Part shown: in pieces, positions 7,621-15,443 of the stretch
Layout of the letters: every line of letters starts with the position of its first letter
Position numbering within the stretch: position 1 is the first letter of the stretch
Source: Bradyrhizobium sp. AUGA SZCCT0283
Lineage (GTDB): Bacteria; Pseudomonadota; Alphaproteobacteria; Rhizobiales; Xanthobacteraceae
Assembly: GCF_018130385.1 (NCBI RefSeq)
Contig: NZ_JAFCLU010000028.1
Coordinates: forward strand, 1-64,000
Reading direction: 5' to 3'
DNA: 64,000 nucleotides
Made by a program: the position numbers and the translations under genes
The notes under the pieces: model-generated
Told to the model about the DNA's origin: nothing
Seen by the model: only the letters and a program-made list of their open reading frames with translations
The model's database searches: none

Positions 7621-9963
7621 CTAGATTTTCGCGGCGGGGAAGTCGAGGCACGCCCGCGAGGGATTTTTCGTGACGGAAAGCGTTCCGTGCAGCTGGCGCG
7701 CAAGGCCGAGCACGAGCTGGAGTCCGGACGAGGTCCTGCGTACCTCCTCCAGGTCGAACCCCTCCCCGTCGTCCTCGACGCAGAGCGCCAGCCGTCCGTC
7801 CTGATCGGTCAAGCTGACCCGGACGCCCTGCCTCGCGTGATCCTTGATGCCGTGCTTCACGGCGTTTGTCAGAAGCTCGTTCATGATCAGCGCGAGCGGC
7901 ATCGCCACGTCGTTGGACAGCACGCCGCGCGCAACGCCGCATTCAATTCGCGCATCCGGCGGCAGCAATTGCCGGATGGTCTGGCAGACCGCCGGCAGGA
8001 ATTCTTCCGCCGCGAAGCGGCTTGCATCGCTGCGGCCGTACAGCACGCTCTGCGCCGCCGCCATGGCCGCGATCCGCGCGCTGGCTTCGTTCAGGACTTT
8101 CCGCGCCTCGTCGCTGTGCGCGGTTCTTGCCGCGGAGAACAGCAGCGACTGCAGCATCTGCATGTTGTTCTTGGTGCGATGATTGAGTTCATCGAGCAGC
8201 AACCGCTGCTGGCTTTCCGCCTGCCGCCGCTCGCTGATATCCACCAGCATGTTGATGGCGCCGTTGATCTTGCCGGAAGAGTCCCGCAGCGGCGTCGGGA
8301 ACGGAAGGAAGGGAACCCGCGTCCCGTCGGGCCGCTCGGCGACCGCTTCGGCCCCGCGCACGGCGCGCCCTTCCCTGAGCGCAACCGCCATCGGGCACTG
8401 GTCGTGCGGAAGCGGCGTGCCGTCAGGGTGGAACAGTTTCCACGTGACGCACCATTCGTCGCTGCCGAGCACCGGCGTCCGGCCGGAGAATTCGACGGCC
8501 GCCTCGTTGAAATAGGTAATTTTCCCCTGCGCGTCAGTCGTGTAGATCGCCGCCGGAATCGCCGCGAGCAATTCGGTGAGCCGCTGCTCGCTCTCCCGGA
8601 GCTTGCGTTCGGTTTCCTTGCGATCGGTGATGTCGCGAGCGATCTTCGATGCGCCGACGATACGTCCCGAGCCGTCGCGCACGGGCGAGACGGTCAGCGA
8701 AATGTCCAGGAGACTGCCGTCCTTCCGCCGGCGAACGGTTTCATAATGGTGGATGCGCTCGCCATTCCGTATGCGTGCGAGGATCCCGGGCTCCTCGTCT
8801 TCGCGCCCCGGCAGAAAAAGAATGGTCACCGGCTTGCCGATGGCCTCGGCAGCGGTATAGCCAAACAGGCGCTCGGCGCCTGAGTTCCAGGTCCGGATGA
8901 TCCCGTCCAGATCCTTGCTGATGATCGCATCGTCGGAGGATTCCACGATGGACACCAGTTGCTGCGCCTGCTCTTCGGCGGCGTTCCGCGCCTGTTCCGC
9001 CCTCAATCTGGCGATGCCGAAGCCGAGTTGCCGCGCAAGCGTCAGCGCGACGTCGATCTCCGATTCGATGAAGCGATGCGGCCTGTCGTAATAGGCCATG
9101 AATTTTCCGGCGAGCCGGCCACCGATCAGGATCGGAATGAAAGCGACGGCGGCGATGTGTTCGCGCGCAACCGTTTCCTTGAGCGCATCCGGAAGAATGG
9201 AAATCTCGATATCCTCGAAATAGACCGGACGCGGATTTCTTTCGTTCCTGTCCCACGGCGAGTGGCCTTCGACGGCCATCCGGTACCCGTCCGACAGACG
9301 CCGCCATCCGACAAAACGCATCACGTCGCTGTCGTCGAACAGGAGAATGGAGGCGCGCTCACAGGCGAGCGCGGCGAGGATGGCGTCGAGGCCGGCGTCG
9401 TAAACGTCTGGAAGCGACGTGGCGTATTGCAGCCTTTCGGAGAACCGGAACAGTGCCGCCTGCTCTTCGCTGCGGCGCGCCAGCGCCTGTTCGGCCTGCT
9501 TGCGGGCGCTGATGTCATGCTGAACGCGCACCGCATAAAGGAAATTTCCCGACGCATCGCGAACGCTCGAGGACGTCACCTCCGCCCAGAAAAATGAGCC
9601 GTCGTTGCGGGCGAGACGCTTTTCAATGGTGTAGCGATCGATTTCGCCCGCGATCTGCCGCCTGAACTGCGCGAGATCCTGCGCGAGGTCCTGTGGCGAC
9701 GTTTCGTCAAAGATCGAGCGGCCGAGCAGATCGGCCGCTTCGCGTCCCATCAGCTCGCAGACCTTCGGGTTGACGCGCAGCATTCGTCCGGCCTGGTCGA
9801 TCTCGGCGATGCCCACGCCGACATGTTCGTAGGTGACAGCCAGCCGGTCTTCGTGCGCAGGCAGCCATTCTTCACGGGGCACTCGGGCGACGTCCGGGGC
9901 GGCGGACGGGCCTGGCGGGGAGAGAGTCTTGGCCGTCCGTTGCTGGATGTTCATTCCCGCCAT
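7621..9963 (-). CDS. PAS/GAF multi-sensor histidine kinase (HisKA_2 family)
   Basis: A soluble, 780-residue kinase. Domains in order: PAS (about 40-150, IAEIDQAGRMLRVNPKVCEL), GAF (170-325, DVYDAGLDAILAALACERAS), PAS (330-460, DDAIISKDLDGIIRTWNSGA), PAS (465-590), HisKA_2 dimerisation box (about 600, LDELNHRTKNNMQMLQSLL, with the phosphorylated His) and HATPase (NELLTNAVKHG, then GEGFDLEE). The open frame extends upstream to 10131, but the chosen start at 9963, or ATG at 9954, avoids 56 residues of poor composition. No membrane segment, so signals are internal (redox, light or ligand). It feeds the regulator at 7133-7609. Confidence 0.9.
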   Translation of the reverse strand: MAGMNIQQRTAKTLSPPGPSAAPDVARVPREEWLPAHEDRLAVTYEHVGVGIAEIDQAGRMLRVNPKVCELMGREAADLLGRSIFDETSPQDLAQDLAQFRRQIAGEIDRYTIEKRLARNDGSFFWAEVTSSSVRDASGNFLYAVRVQHDISARKQAEQALARRSEEQAALFRFSERLQYATSLPDVYDAGLDAILAALACERASILLFDDSDVMRFVGWRRLSDGYRMAVEGHSPWDRNERNPRPVYFEDIEISILPDALKETVAREHIAAVAFIPILIGGRLAGKFMAYYDRPHRFIESEIDVALTLARQLGFGIARLRAEQARNAAEEQAQQLVSIVESSDDAIISKDLDGIIRTWNSGAERLFGYTAAEAIGKPVTILFLPGREDEEPGILARIRNGERIHHYETVRRRKDGSLLDISLTVSPVRDGSGRIVGASKIARDITDRKETERKLRESEQRLTELLAAIPAAIYTTDAQGKITYFNEAAVEFSGRTPVLGSDEWCVTWKLFHPDGTPLPHDQCPMAVALREGRAVRGAEAVAERPDGTRVPFLPFPTPLRDSSGKINGAINMLVDISERRQAESQQRLLLDELNHRTKNNMQMLQSLLFSAARTAHSDEARKVLNEASARIAAMAAAQSVLYGRSDASRFAAEEFLPAVCQTIRQLLPPDARIECGVARGVLSNDVAMPLALIMNELLTNAVKHGIKDHARQGVRVSLTDQDGRLALCVEDDGEGFDLEEVRRTSSGLQLVLGLARQLHGTLSVTKNPSRACLDFPAAKI

Positions 9964-10124
9964 CCCAAAGGGCAAATTTTGCGTCACACGATACTCGGCG
10001 TCAGCACATGATGCAGGACGACCGCTGAGCGCTAAGTCCGGCAAGAGAAAATCGTTCCCCGCGAGCGCCGAGCATCGAAATGTTCGTCTTCTGGCTCCTG
10101 GCGGGATGGACCGCAAATTGATCG

Positions 10125-10526
10125 CTAACACCCCCGGCAGATCCCCGTGAAACTGCTCACCTCCGGTCGCGCCCGCCGCCGAACCGGCGGTTTTCGCGGG
10201 TGAGCATGACGCGGGCCGATGATCCGCTGCGAGGCGCCGGTATAGGGCGGCGTCGCAAGGCGTGCGCGCGGCGCCGGCTGGTCGACCGATCCGTAGGAGA
10301 CGACCGGCGGTGGAGGGTTGGGCCGGAGCGGCGGAACCCGCGAGGCATTGCCGATGCCGCTGGGATCGGAGAGCACGCTGGGATTGGCCGGGCCGAACGG
10401 CACGCCTGATATCGACGAATTGCCGGCCCCGGCCGAGCCGGCTGGCGGCGTCAATTGCGCGAATGCCCTGGCGGGGACGGCCAAGGCGAGCGCCACGAAG
10501 AGAACAAGCGCCGGATTGCGGGACAT
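10125..10526 (-). CDS. secreted Pro-rich hypothetical protein
   Basis: A product of 133 residues. GGAGAGA precedes the ATG at 10526. Signal peptide MSRNPALVLFVALALAVPAR...AFA is clear. The mature part is Gly/Ser/Pro-rich (GVPFGPANPSVLSDPSGIGN) and ends in an Arg/Pro tail, which suggests a disordered periplasmic or cell-wall protein. It is 160 bases upstream of the kinase gene on the same strand and could share its transcript. Function unknown. Confidence 0.6.
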   Translation of the reverse strand: MSRNPALVLFVALALAVPARAFAQLTPPAGSAGAGNSSISGVPFGPANPSVLSDPSGIGNASRVPPLRPNPPPPVVSYGSVDQPAPRARLATPPYTGASQRIIGPRHAHPRKPPVRRRARPEVSSFTGICRGC

Positions 10527-10690
10527 CGAGGTCTCTCCAGAAGCACTCAATGCAAACGATCCATGTGGGGCGCGCGTTCCCTTGCTTCCAGCGCTTCGGT
10601 TTTTCCTGCCGTCCGCCTTGCTACGGAGTAGGCGGCGGCAGGAGAATCAGACCTAATCATGGCGCGATCACGTTTTGAGATTCCGGCGGC

Positions 10691-10936
10691 ATGAACCAGC
10701 CTGAGGTCCTCGATTCCGATATCCTCGCCCTGCAGCAGTGGCTGCGCGCTGCTTGGCAGCAGCTCGGCGATCCCTCCCTCACCACCTTCAGCCGGCGCGA
10801 GTTGCGCAACCAGATGAAGCAGTGCAGCGCCGACCTGCGGGCGCGGCTGCAGATGGCGGCCGAACAACGGTCCGAGCCGCTCCAGCAACCGGTCCCGACC
10901 TACTCCCGGCCGGAGCTGCGCATCCTGTCATGGTGA
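10691..10936 (+). CDS. small hypothetical protein (81 aa)
   Basis: An amphipathic, mostly helical soluble protein: DILALQQWLRAAWQQLGDPS, then FSRRELRNQMKQCSADLRAR. Its 3' end overlaps the 3' end of the opposite-strand gene at 10928 by 9 bases. GCGGC is the only Shine-Dalgarno-like sequence. Composition fits coding. Family unknown to me. Confidence 0.6.
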   Translation: MNQPEVLDSDILALQQWLRAAWQQLGDPSLTTFSRRELRNQMKQCSADLRARLQMAAEQRSEPLQQPVPTYSRPELRILSW

Positions 10937-11332
10937 CGGAACAAGGTCGGGCGCCTGCCGCTCCGCCGCCAGCCACGAACACACCGCCGACGGCACCGCG
11001 CCGATGAGGCCGAACAGCAGGACATCCGGCCCGTGGGCGAAGCCGATCCAGAACGTTGCTGCCAGCGGCAGGTAGCTGATCGCGTAGCCGAACAGCGCCG
11101 TGAGCGCGATGCGGCACGAGACGTTGCGCTTTGCCAGCGCATGGTCGAACCACGCAGCCAACAGCGCCGGCATCAACCCGACCAGATATATCATCGGCAG
11201 CATCATGATCTGGGCGACATCGAACGTGTTCGGGCTGCCCGCAAGCCAATTGGCAATCTGCAGCATCACCCAGACCGCGACGACGAAGCCGAGCGGCGGC
11301 GCTATGGCGGCAAAGATGAGAAGGCGTTTCAT
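10928..11332 (-). CDS. four-helix inner-membrane protein of unknown function
   Basis: A 134-residue product from the ATG at 11332. It has four hydrophobic segments: LLIFAAIAPPLGFVVAVWVM, IMMLPMIYLVGLMPALLAAW, IALTALFGYAISYLPLAATF and VLLFGLIGAVPSAVCSWLAA. There are positive charges between segments 2 and 3 (HALAKRNVSCR). It belongs to a group of small membrane proteins common in Bradyrhizobium that begin MKRLLIF. A longer upstream frame to 11404 is rejected because it adds a hydrophilic leader. Function unknown. Confidence 0.72.
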   Translation of the reverse strand: MKRLLIFAAIAPPLGFVVAVWVMLQIANWLAGSPNTFDVAQIMMLPMIYLVGLMPALLAAWFDHALAKRNVSCRIALTALFGYAISYLPLAATFWIGFAHGPDVLLFGLIGAVPSAVCSWLAAERQAPDLVPSP

Positions 11333-11587
11333 GCTGGTCGTCCGTGCTTGCTGATCCTGGCCCGAACCGTAGCGCGGCGCCGTTCGTTGCCGATGTGAGG
11401 CCACTCACGCTGGCCGGCGCCGCCGCAATGGGCCGAACGCACGCAAGCCGCCTGAAAAACCCGCCGCCATCGACGAGGCCAGATGGCTGGACCGGCAGCG
11501 CCCGTTACAGCCGATCCGCGTCTGGCGATCGTCCCGGGCGAGGCCGCGCCCTACCCGAATTGCGCCGTCAAGGGCTGGAGCCCTTAT
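11333..11587. other. intergenic without gene
   Basis: Open frames here on the minus strand are Arg-rich and lack starts with ribosome binding sites; I call no gene. The composite palindromic repeat at 11588-11678 follows. Confidence 0.4.
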
Positions 11588-11678
11588 CCGTTCCGATTGC
11601 ATCGGAACGGGGCTCGAGATTCTTGATTTGACGCGTTTTCTTGGCGCGAACCGGCCTCCACTTCGCTGGAAAACGCTT
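11588..11678. repeat. composite palindromic intergenic repeat (family A)
   Basis: It starts with CCGTTCCGAT (11588-11597) paired to ATCGGAACGG (11601-11610). It then has ACGCGTTTTC (11631-11640), about 28 bases, and GAAAACGC (11669-11676). The second half recurs near 43955, 53117, 58461 and 61969. Such mosaic palindromes are typical of rhizobial intergenic DNA. Confidence 0.8.
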
Positions 11679-11790
11679 TGCCCGCGCCGCCCCGCCCTGT
11701 TGATAACCCAAATGCCCCGGGCCCGGCGTCGAAACAGGCCGCCATGGTGTGCTATCGGCATACCGGCCTGATTAACGACGGATAGAACAC

Positions 11791-12390
11791 ATGCGGATCA
11801 CCCTGGTCGGTTCCCGCCATTTCGGCGTAACGACGTTCAACACGCTGCGCCAACACGGGGTCGATATCGTCCGCGTCGTCGTCCACGATGGCGAGGACCG
11901 GCTTGCCGCCACGGCGCGGGCCGCCGGAATCGCGGTCGTCGTGCAGGCCGATCCGAAACGCGTGGTCGCATCCGAAATCGCGCCCGATACCGACCTGATC
12001 GTGACCGCGCATAGTCACGCCCGCGTCACCCGGGAAGCGCTGGCCGCCGCCAGGCTCGGCGGCATCGGCTATCACCCTTCGCTGCTGCCCCGGCATCGCG
12101 GCATCGCCGCAGTCGAATGGACCATCAAGGAGGGCGATCCGATCGCCGGCGGCACCGTCTACCACCTCGCCGACCGGATGGATGCGGGCGCCATCGCCGC
12201 GCAGGAATGGGTATTCGTCAGGAATGGAGAGACCGCGCGCGAGCTCTGGGAGCGCGCGCTGGCCCCGCTCGGCCAGAAACTGCTCGCTGACGTCATCTTT
12301 CACGCCAAGACCCACAACAACCTCCCTGCCACGCCGCAGGAGGAGGAGTTCGCCACCCAGGCGCCGAGCCTGTCCGACGCGAAACACTGA
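11791..12390 (+). CDS. formyltransferase-like protein
   Basis: A 199-residue, single-domain protein with the fold of formyltransferases (methionyl-tRNA and glycinamide ribonucleotide types). N-terminal MRITLVGSRHFGVTTFNTLR, then the hallmark HPSLLPRHRG with the catalytic His near residue 94, then GGTVYHLADRMDAGAI with the catalytic Asp. The Asn of the usual Asn-His-Asp set, two positions before the His, reads Gly (GIGYHPSLLP). It lacks the C-terminal tRNA-binding domain, so it is not a normal Fmt. It may transfer formyl to another amine, or be inactive. Stand-alone gene. Confidence 0.8.
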   Translation: MRITLVGSRHFGVTTFNTLRQHGVDIVRVVVHDGEDRLAATARAAGIAVVVQADPKRVVASEIAPDTDLIVTAHSHARVTREALAAARLGGIGYHPSLLPRHRGIAAVEWTIKEGDPIAGGTVYHLADRMDAGAIAAQEWVFVRNGETARELWERALAPLGQKLLADVIFHAKTHNNLPATPQEEEFATQAPSLSDAKH

Positions 12391-12595
12391 ACCCTACCTA
12401 AACACCTCCGATTCGACTGTTTAGCGCGCAAAACTGTGCCGAAATCGCAGCTTTTTTCGTTTCCCGCCCGGAACCAGATTCACCTTGATGTGTTTGAGAT
12501 TGCGGGAACTTTCCACAGTGTTGCGGCGCACCCAAGTTTGGACACATTGTGACCAGATAAGGCACGTCATCACACACATTTCGGGGATTTGATCC

Positions 12596-12949
12596 ATGCG
12601 TTCCAACCGCATCCGCAACTTGTTGTTTGTTTCGTTTCTTGCCTCCGCCGCGACCTTGGCCGCCGCTCCGGCTTCCGCCCAATCGCCCTATGACGGCCTT
12701 TGGCAGGTTACCGTTGTCACAAAAACGGGCAGTTGCGATGCGCAGACTACCTCCACCGTGAATGTCGCCGACGGCAAGATTTCGGGCGGTCCGGTTTCCG
12801 GCAGCGTCGGCAGCGGGGGACTTGTGCGAGTCTCGATCAATGGTGCATATGCGAACGGTCAACTCAGTGGCAACTCCGGATCGGGGAAATGGAATGGGGC
12901 TTCAGCTGGTGTCGCGTGCAGCGGTCGATGGGAAGCGTCCCGTCAGTAA
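12596..12949 (+). CDS. small secreted protein, beta-rich
   Basis: A 117-residue product with signal peptide (LLFVSFLASAATLAAAPASA, cleaved before QSPYDG). The mature part (about 88 residues) reads as a small beta-sandwich: YDGLWQVTVVTKTGSCDAQT, VADGKISGGPVSGSVGSGGL, and ends CSGRWEASRQ. Two Cys may pair. It overlaps the next secreted gene by 56 bases in another frame and on the same strand, so the two are likely one operon. The next product has a comparable style (GNW...GGTVSLDDGSS), perhaps reflecting distant relationship. Function unknown. Confidence 0.75.
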   Translation: MRSNRIRNLLFVSFLASAATLAAAPASAQSPYDGLWQVTVVTKTGSCDAQTTSTVNVADGKISGGPVSGSVGSGGLVRVSINGAYANGQLSGNSGSGKWNGASAGVACSGRWEASRQ

Positions 12950-13448
12950 GGCAAGCCAGACTTCAGAATTTTTCGCCCAGGCGCGGCGGCTGACATTCGC
13001 AGCCGTCGCGTTTTTTTTGGCGGCCTGCGCGGCGTCCACGAGCCACGCCCAGGCCAGCGCCTTCGCCGGCATGGGCGGCAATTGGCACGGCGGCGGCACC
13101 GTGTCGCTGGATGACGGTTCGAGCGAGCGGATCCGCTGCCGGGCGGTCTACAAGGTGACCGGCGCCAGCATGGACATGAGCCTCACCTGCGCCAGCGATG
13201 CCTACAAATTCAACTTGCTGGCCTCGGTGGTCGCAGCAGGCGGCGAAGTTACCGGCAACTGGAGCGAAACCGGCCGGAATATCGGCGGTAGCATTCAGGG
13301 CCGTGGCGCCAATGGCAGCTTCCAGGTGATCGCCCAGGCGGCCGGCTTCAGTTCCAACATCTCGTTGAGGACCGCCGGCAACAAGCAGTCGATCGCCATG
13401 AGGGCCGACAGCCAATTCCGGGCCGCCAATATTTCGCTGTCGAAATAG
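12894..13448 (+). CDS. secreted beta-rich protein
   Basis: A 184-residue product from the ATG at 12894, inside the end of the preceding gene. A GTG at 12909 is also possible. Signal region: RRLTFAAVAFFLAACAASTS...HAQ, with a Cys that may alternatively be a lipobox-like site (AAC). The mature domain has a regular Gly/Ser/Asn pattern: GGTVSLDDGSSERIRCRAVY, DMSLTCASDAYKFNLLASVV, GNWSETGRNIGGSIQGRGAN. Likely extracytoplasmic. Similar exported proteins occur in Bradyrhizobium with no known role. The overlapping start suggests coupling. Confidence 0.68.
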   Translation: MGLQLVSRAAVDGKRPVSKASQTSEFFAQARRLTFAAVAFFLAACAASTSHAQASAFAGMGGNWHGGGTVSLDDGSSERIRCRAVYKVTGASMDMSLTCASDAYKFNLLASVVAAGGEVTGNWSETGRNIGGSIQGRGANGSFQVIAQAAGFSSNISLRTAGNKQSIAMRADSQFRAANISLSK

Positions 13449-13533
13449 CTGCCGAAATAGCTCCCCTCAACTGTCATCGCCTGCCGCGAACGCGGGCGAT
13501 CCAGTATTCCAGGGGCACGCGATTTGATCCCGC

Positions 13534-13734
13534 TTAACTCGTCTTTGGATTCTCGAGCTTCGCCGCGGTCTCCTTGATCGTCTTGGCGATCAACAAAGCC
13601 TGCTCCTTGTTGAACGCAAAATCCTGCACGCCCCGGTGCGTGGTCAGCGACAGCACCATGATGTCGGACTGGTGCTCGGGCCAGCCAGTTGCGAAGGCGG
13701 TCACGAAGTCTGCGGAGGTCGATCGACTGGTCAT
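13534..13734 (-). CDS. small hypothetical protein (66 aa)
   Basis: A soluble alpha/beta mini-protein: FATGWPEHQSDIMVLSLTTH, then VQDFAFNKEQALLIAKTIKE, then a Lys/Glu helix. Composition is strongly protein-like and differs from the antisense reading. Conserved small proteins of this look are frequent in Bradyrhizobium. It is transcribed towards the secreted protein gene. Function unknown. Confidence 0.65.
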   Translation of the reverse strand: MTSRSTSADFVTAFATGWPEHQSDIMVLSLTTHRGVQDFAFNKEQALLIAKTIKETAAKLENPKTS

Positions 13735-13829
13735 TGGCTCACGATATCCTTTTGTCTTTTCCGGCGCGCTTGTCGAAGCGGACAGCGCCTGGCACTTGTG
13801 ATGTCTGGTTAGGCCTTGTCAGGCCTTTG

Positions 13830-14228
13830 TCAGCCCTTGGGCACGAAGGCGGTAACTTCGATTTCGACTTTCGCCCGGTAGTCGACCAGCCCTTCGATGT
13901 AGAGCAACGTCGATGGCGGAAAGTTGCGCCCGAGCGTTTCCTTCCAGGCCGCACCGATGCCCGCACCTGCGGCTTCGTATTCGCTGCGGCTGGTCAGGTA
14001 CCAGGTCAGGCGAACGATGTGCTCCGGCCCGGCGCCGGCTTCTCCAAGCAGCTTGACGATACGCTTCAGCGCCGTGCCGACCTGGGCGGCCATGTCAGGG
14101 GCATAATCGCCCTTTTCGTCGCCGCCGGTCTGGCCGGCCAACACGATCCATTTGCCGGGGCCATCGACCTCGACACCGTGCGAGAAGCCGCGGGGTTTCG
14201 ACCATTCGGCCGGTTGCAAGATACGCAT
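13830..14228 (-). CDS. RidA/YjgF/UK114-family protein
   Basis: A protein of 132 residues from an ATG with an ideal AAGGAGG 8 bases upstream, so the much longer open frame is cut back. Family features: SHGVEVDGPGKWIVLAGQTG, QVGTALKRIVKLLGEAGAGP, NFPPSTLLYIEGLVDYRAKV, EIEVTAFVPKG. RidA proteins form trimers and hydrolyse reactive imines and enamines released by PLP enzymes; several subfamilies have other or unknown substrates. Divergent from the EamA transporter gene 160 bases away, so a link in amine metabolism is possible but not shown. Confidence 0.88.
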   Translation of the reverse strand: MRILQPAEWSKPRGFSHGVEVDGPGKWIVLAGQTGGDEKGDYAPDMAAQVGTALKRIVKLLGEAGAGPEHIVRLTWYLTSRSEYEAAGAGIGAAWKETLGRNFPPSTLLYIEGLVDYRAKVEIEVTAFVPKG

Positions 14229-14388
14229 GCGTAAATCCTCCTTGAGACTGCCGCTCTTAGCACTGAACCGGCAGCGGCTCCCACAGCGAAATTGCGACGC
14301 CGCGCATCGCTGCCCCGCCGCATATGCGCATTGCAAATTGTGGCGTGCTCGCCGATACCGGCCTGCCCCAACCCCGCAAGCTCCCCGA

Positions 14389-15267
14389 ATGGACCGCCTA
14401 CAATCCAAAACCCTGGCCGCACTGTGGATGGCCGGCTGGCTCTCCCTGATGCTGATCATAGCGATCGCCGGACGCGAGGCGGCGCGTGAGATCAACGTGT
14501 TCCAGCTCATGGAGATGCGTTCGGTGCTCGGCTTCCTGATGCTGTATCCGCTGATCCGCGCCAATGGCGGATTTGGCATGATGAAGACGACGCGGCTGCC
14601 GCAGCACGTGGCGCGCAACCTCATCCACTACGGTGCGCAGCTCGGCTGGTTCTTTGCACTGACGCTGATCCCGATCGGCCAGGTGGTGGCCATCGAATTC
14701 ACGATGCCGATCTGGACCGCGATCCTCGCCGCGACGTTTCTCGGCGAGCGCATGACCATATGGAAGATCGCGGCGATCGCGCTCGGGATCGTCGGCGTCG
14801 TCGTGATCGTCCGCCCCGCCACCAGCGAGGTCAATCCGGGCCAGTTGATCGCACTGGCGGCGGCCGTCGGGTTCGGCGTTTCGGTCGCGATGGTGAAATC
14901 GCTCACCCGGACCGAGCAGACGCTCTCGATCATGTTCTGGATGCTGGTGGTGCAATCGGCGGCTGGTCTCCTCCCAGCGCTCTACGTCTGGACGTGGCCG
15001 CCAACCTATCTCTGGGGCTGGGTCGTGGTGATCGCGTTTTGCGGCACGTTCTCCCACTACTGCATGGCGCGCGCGATGCTGCATGCGGATGCCACCGTGG
15101 TGATCCCGATGGATTTTCTGCGGGTTCCGCTCAGCGCCGCCGCCGGCTGGCTGATCTATTCGGAACGCCTCGACCTGTTCACCGTGCTCGGCGCCGCGTT
15201 GATCCTCACCGGCAATCTGTTGAACCTGAAACCGAATCCCTCGACTAAGGCGTCCGCCCCAAGCTGA
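14389..15267 (+). CDS. EamA/DMT-family transporter
   Basis: A product of 292 residues with ten hydrophobic segments in two five-helix halves, the usual DMT/EamA layout. Examples: LWMAGWLSLMLIIAIAGREA, VVAIEFTMPIWTAILAATFL, LTVLGAALILTGNLL-like last helix. The motif EFTMPIWTAILAATFLGERM is the EamA signature around helix 4. The start at 14389 is chosen because residues before it are hydrophilic and antisense to the RidA gene. Probable inner-membrane exporter of amino acids or other metabolites; substrate unknown. Divergent from the RidA-like gene. Confidence 0.88.
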   Translation: MDRLQSKTLAALWMAGWLSLMLIIAIAGREAAREINVFQLMEMRSVLGFLMLYPLIRANGGFGMMKTTRLPQHVARNLIHYGAQLGWFFALTLIPIGQVVAIEFTMPIWTAILAATFLGERMTIWKIAAIALGIVGVVVIVRPATSEVNPGQLIALAAAVGFGVSVAMVKSLTRTEQTLSIMFWMLVVQSAAGLLPALYVWTWPPTYLWGWVVVIAFCGTFSHYCMARAMLHADATVVIPMDFLRVPLSAAAGWLIYSERLDLFTVLGAALILTGNLLNLKPNPSTKASAPS

Positions 15268-15283
15268 ATTTTATTTGCCTGGC

Positions 15284-15299
15284 TGTGATCTAGATCACG
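15284..15299. promoter_or_regulatory. CRP/FNR-type palindrome upstream of the caspase-like gene
   Basis: TGTGATCTAGATCACG: the half-sites TGTGA and TCACg around TCTAGA match the CRP consensus TGTGA-N6-TCACA at nine of ten defined positions. It sits 145-160 bases before the ATG at 15444 and just past the transporter stop at 15267. Regulation of the caspase-like gene by a CRP/FNR protein is an inference. Confidence 0.55.
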
Positions 15300-15443
15300 C
15301 GACGGCGCGTGTCGCGACGGTAACGGATGGCTCCGGATTTGGCTGTCGCACTGCTTTTTTGTGGCGCGAAGCGGGCGGCTTTCTGTAATGTCCAGCCAGC
15401 GTTACAGCCAAAGCTTTTTATCGATTCTGCAGGGGGATTTCCT

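Noticed and set aside
7576..8883. A 435-codon plus-strand frame opposite the histidine kinase
   Set aside because: Antisense shadow of a multi-domain kinase with intact motifs.
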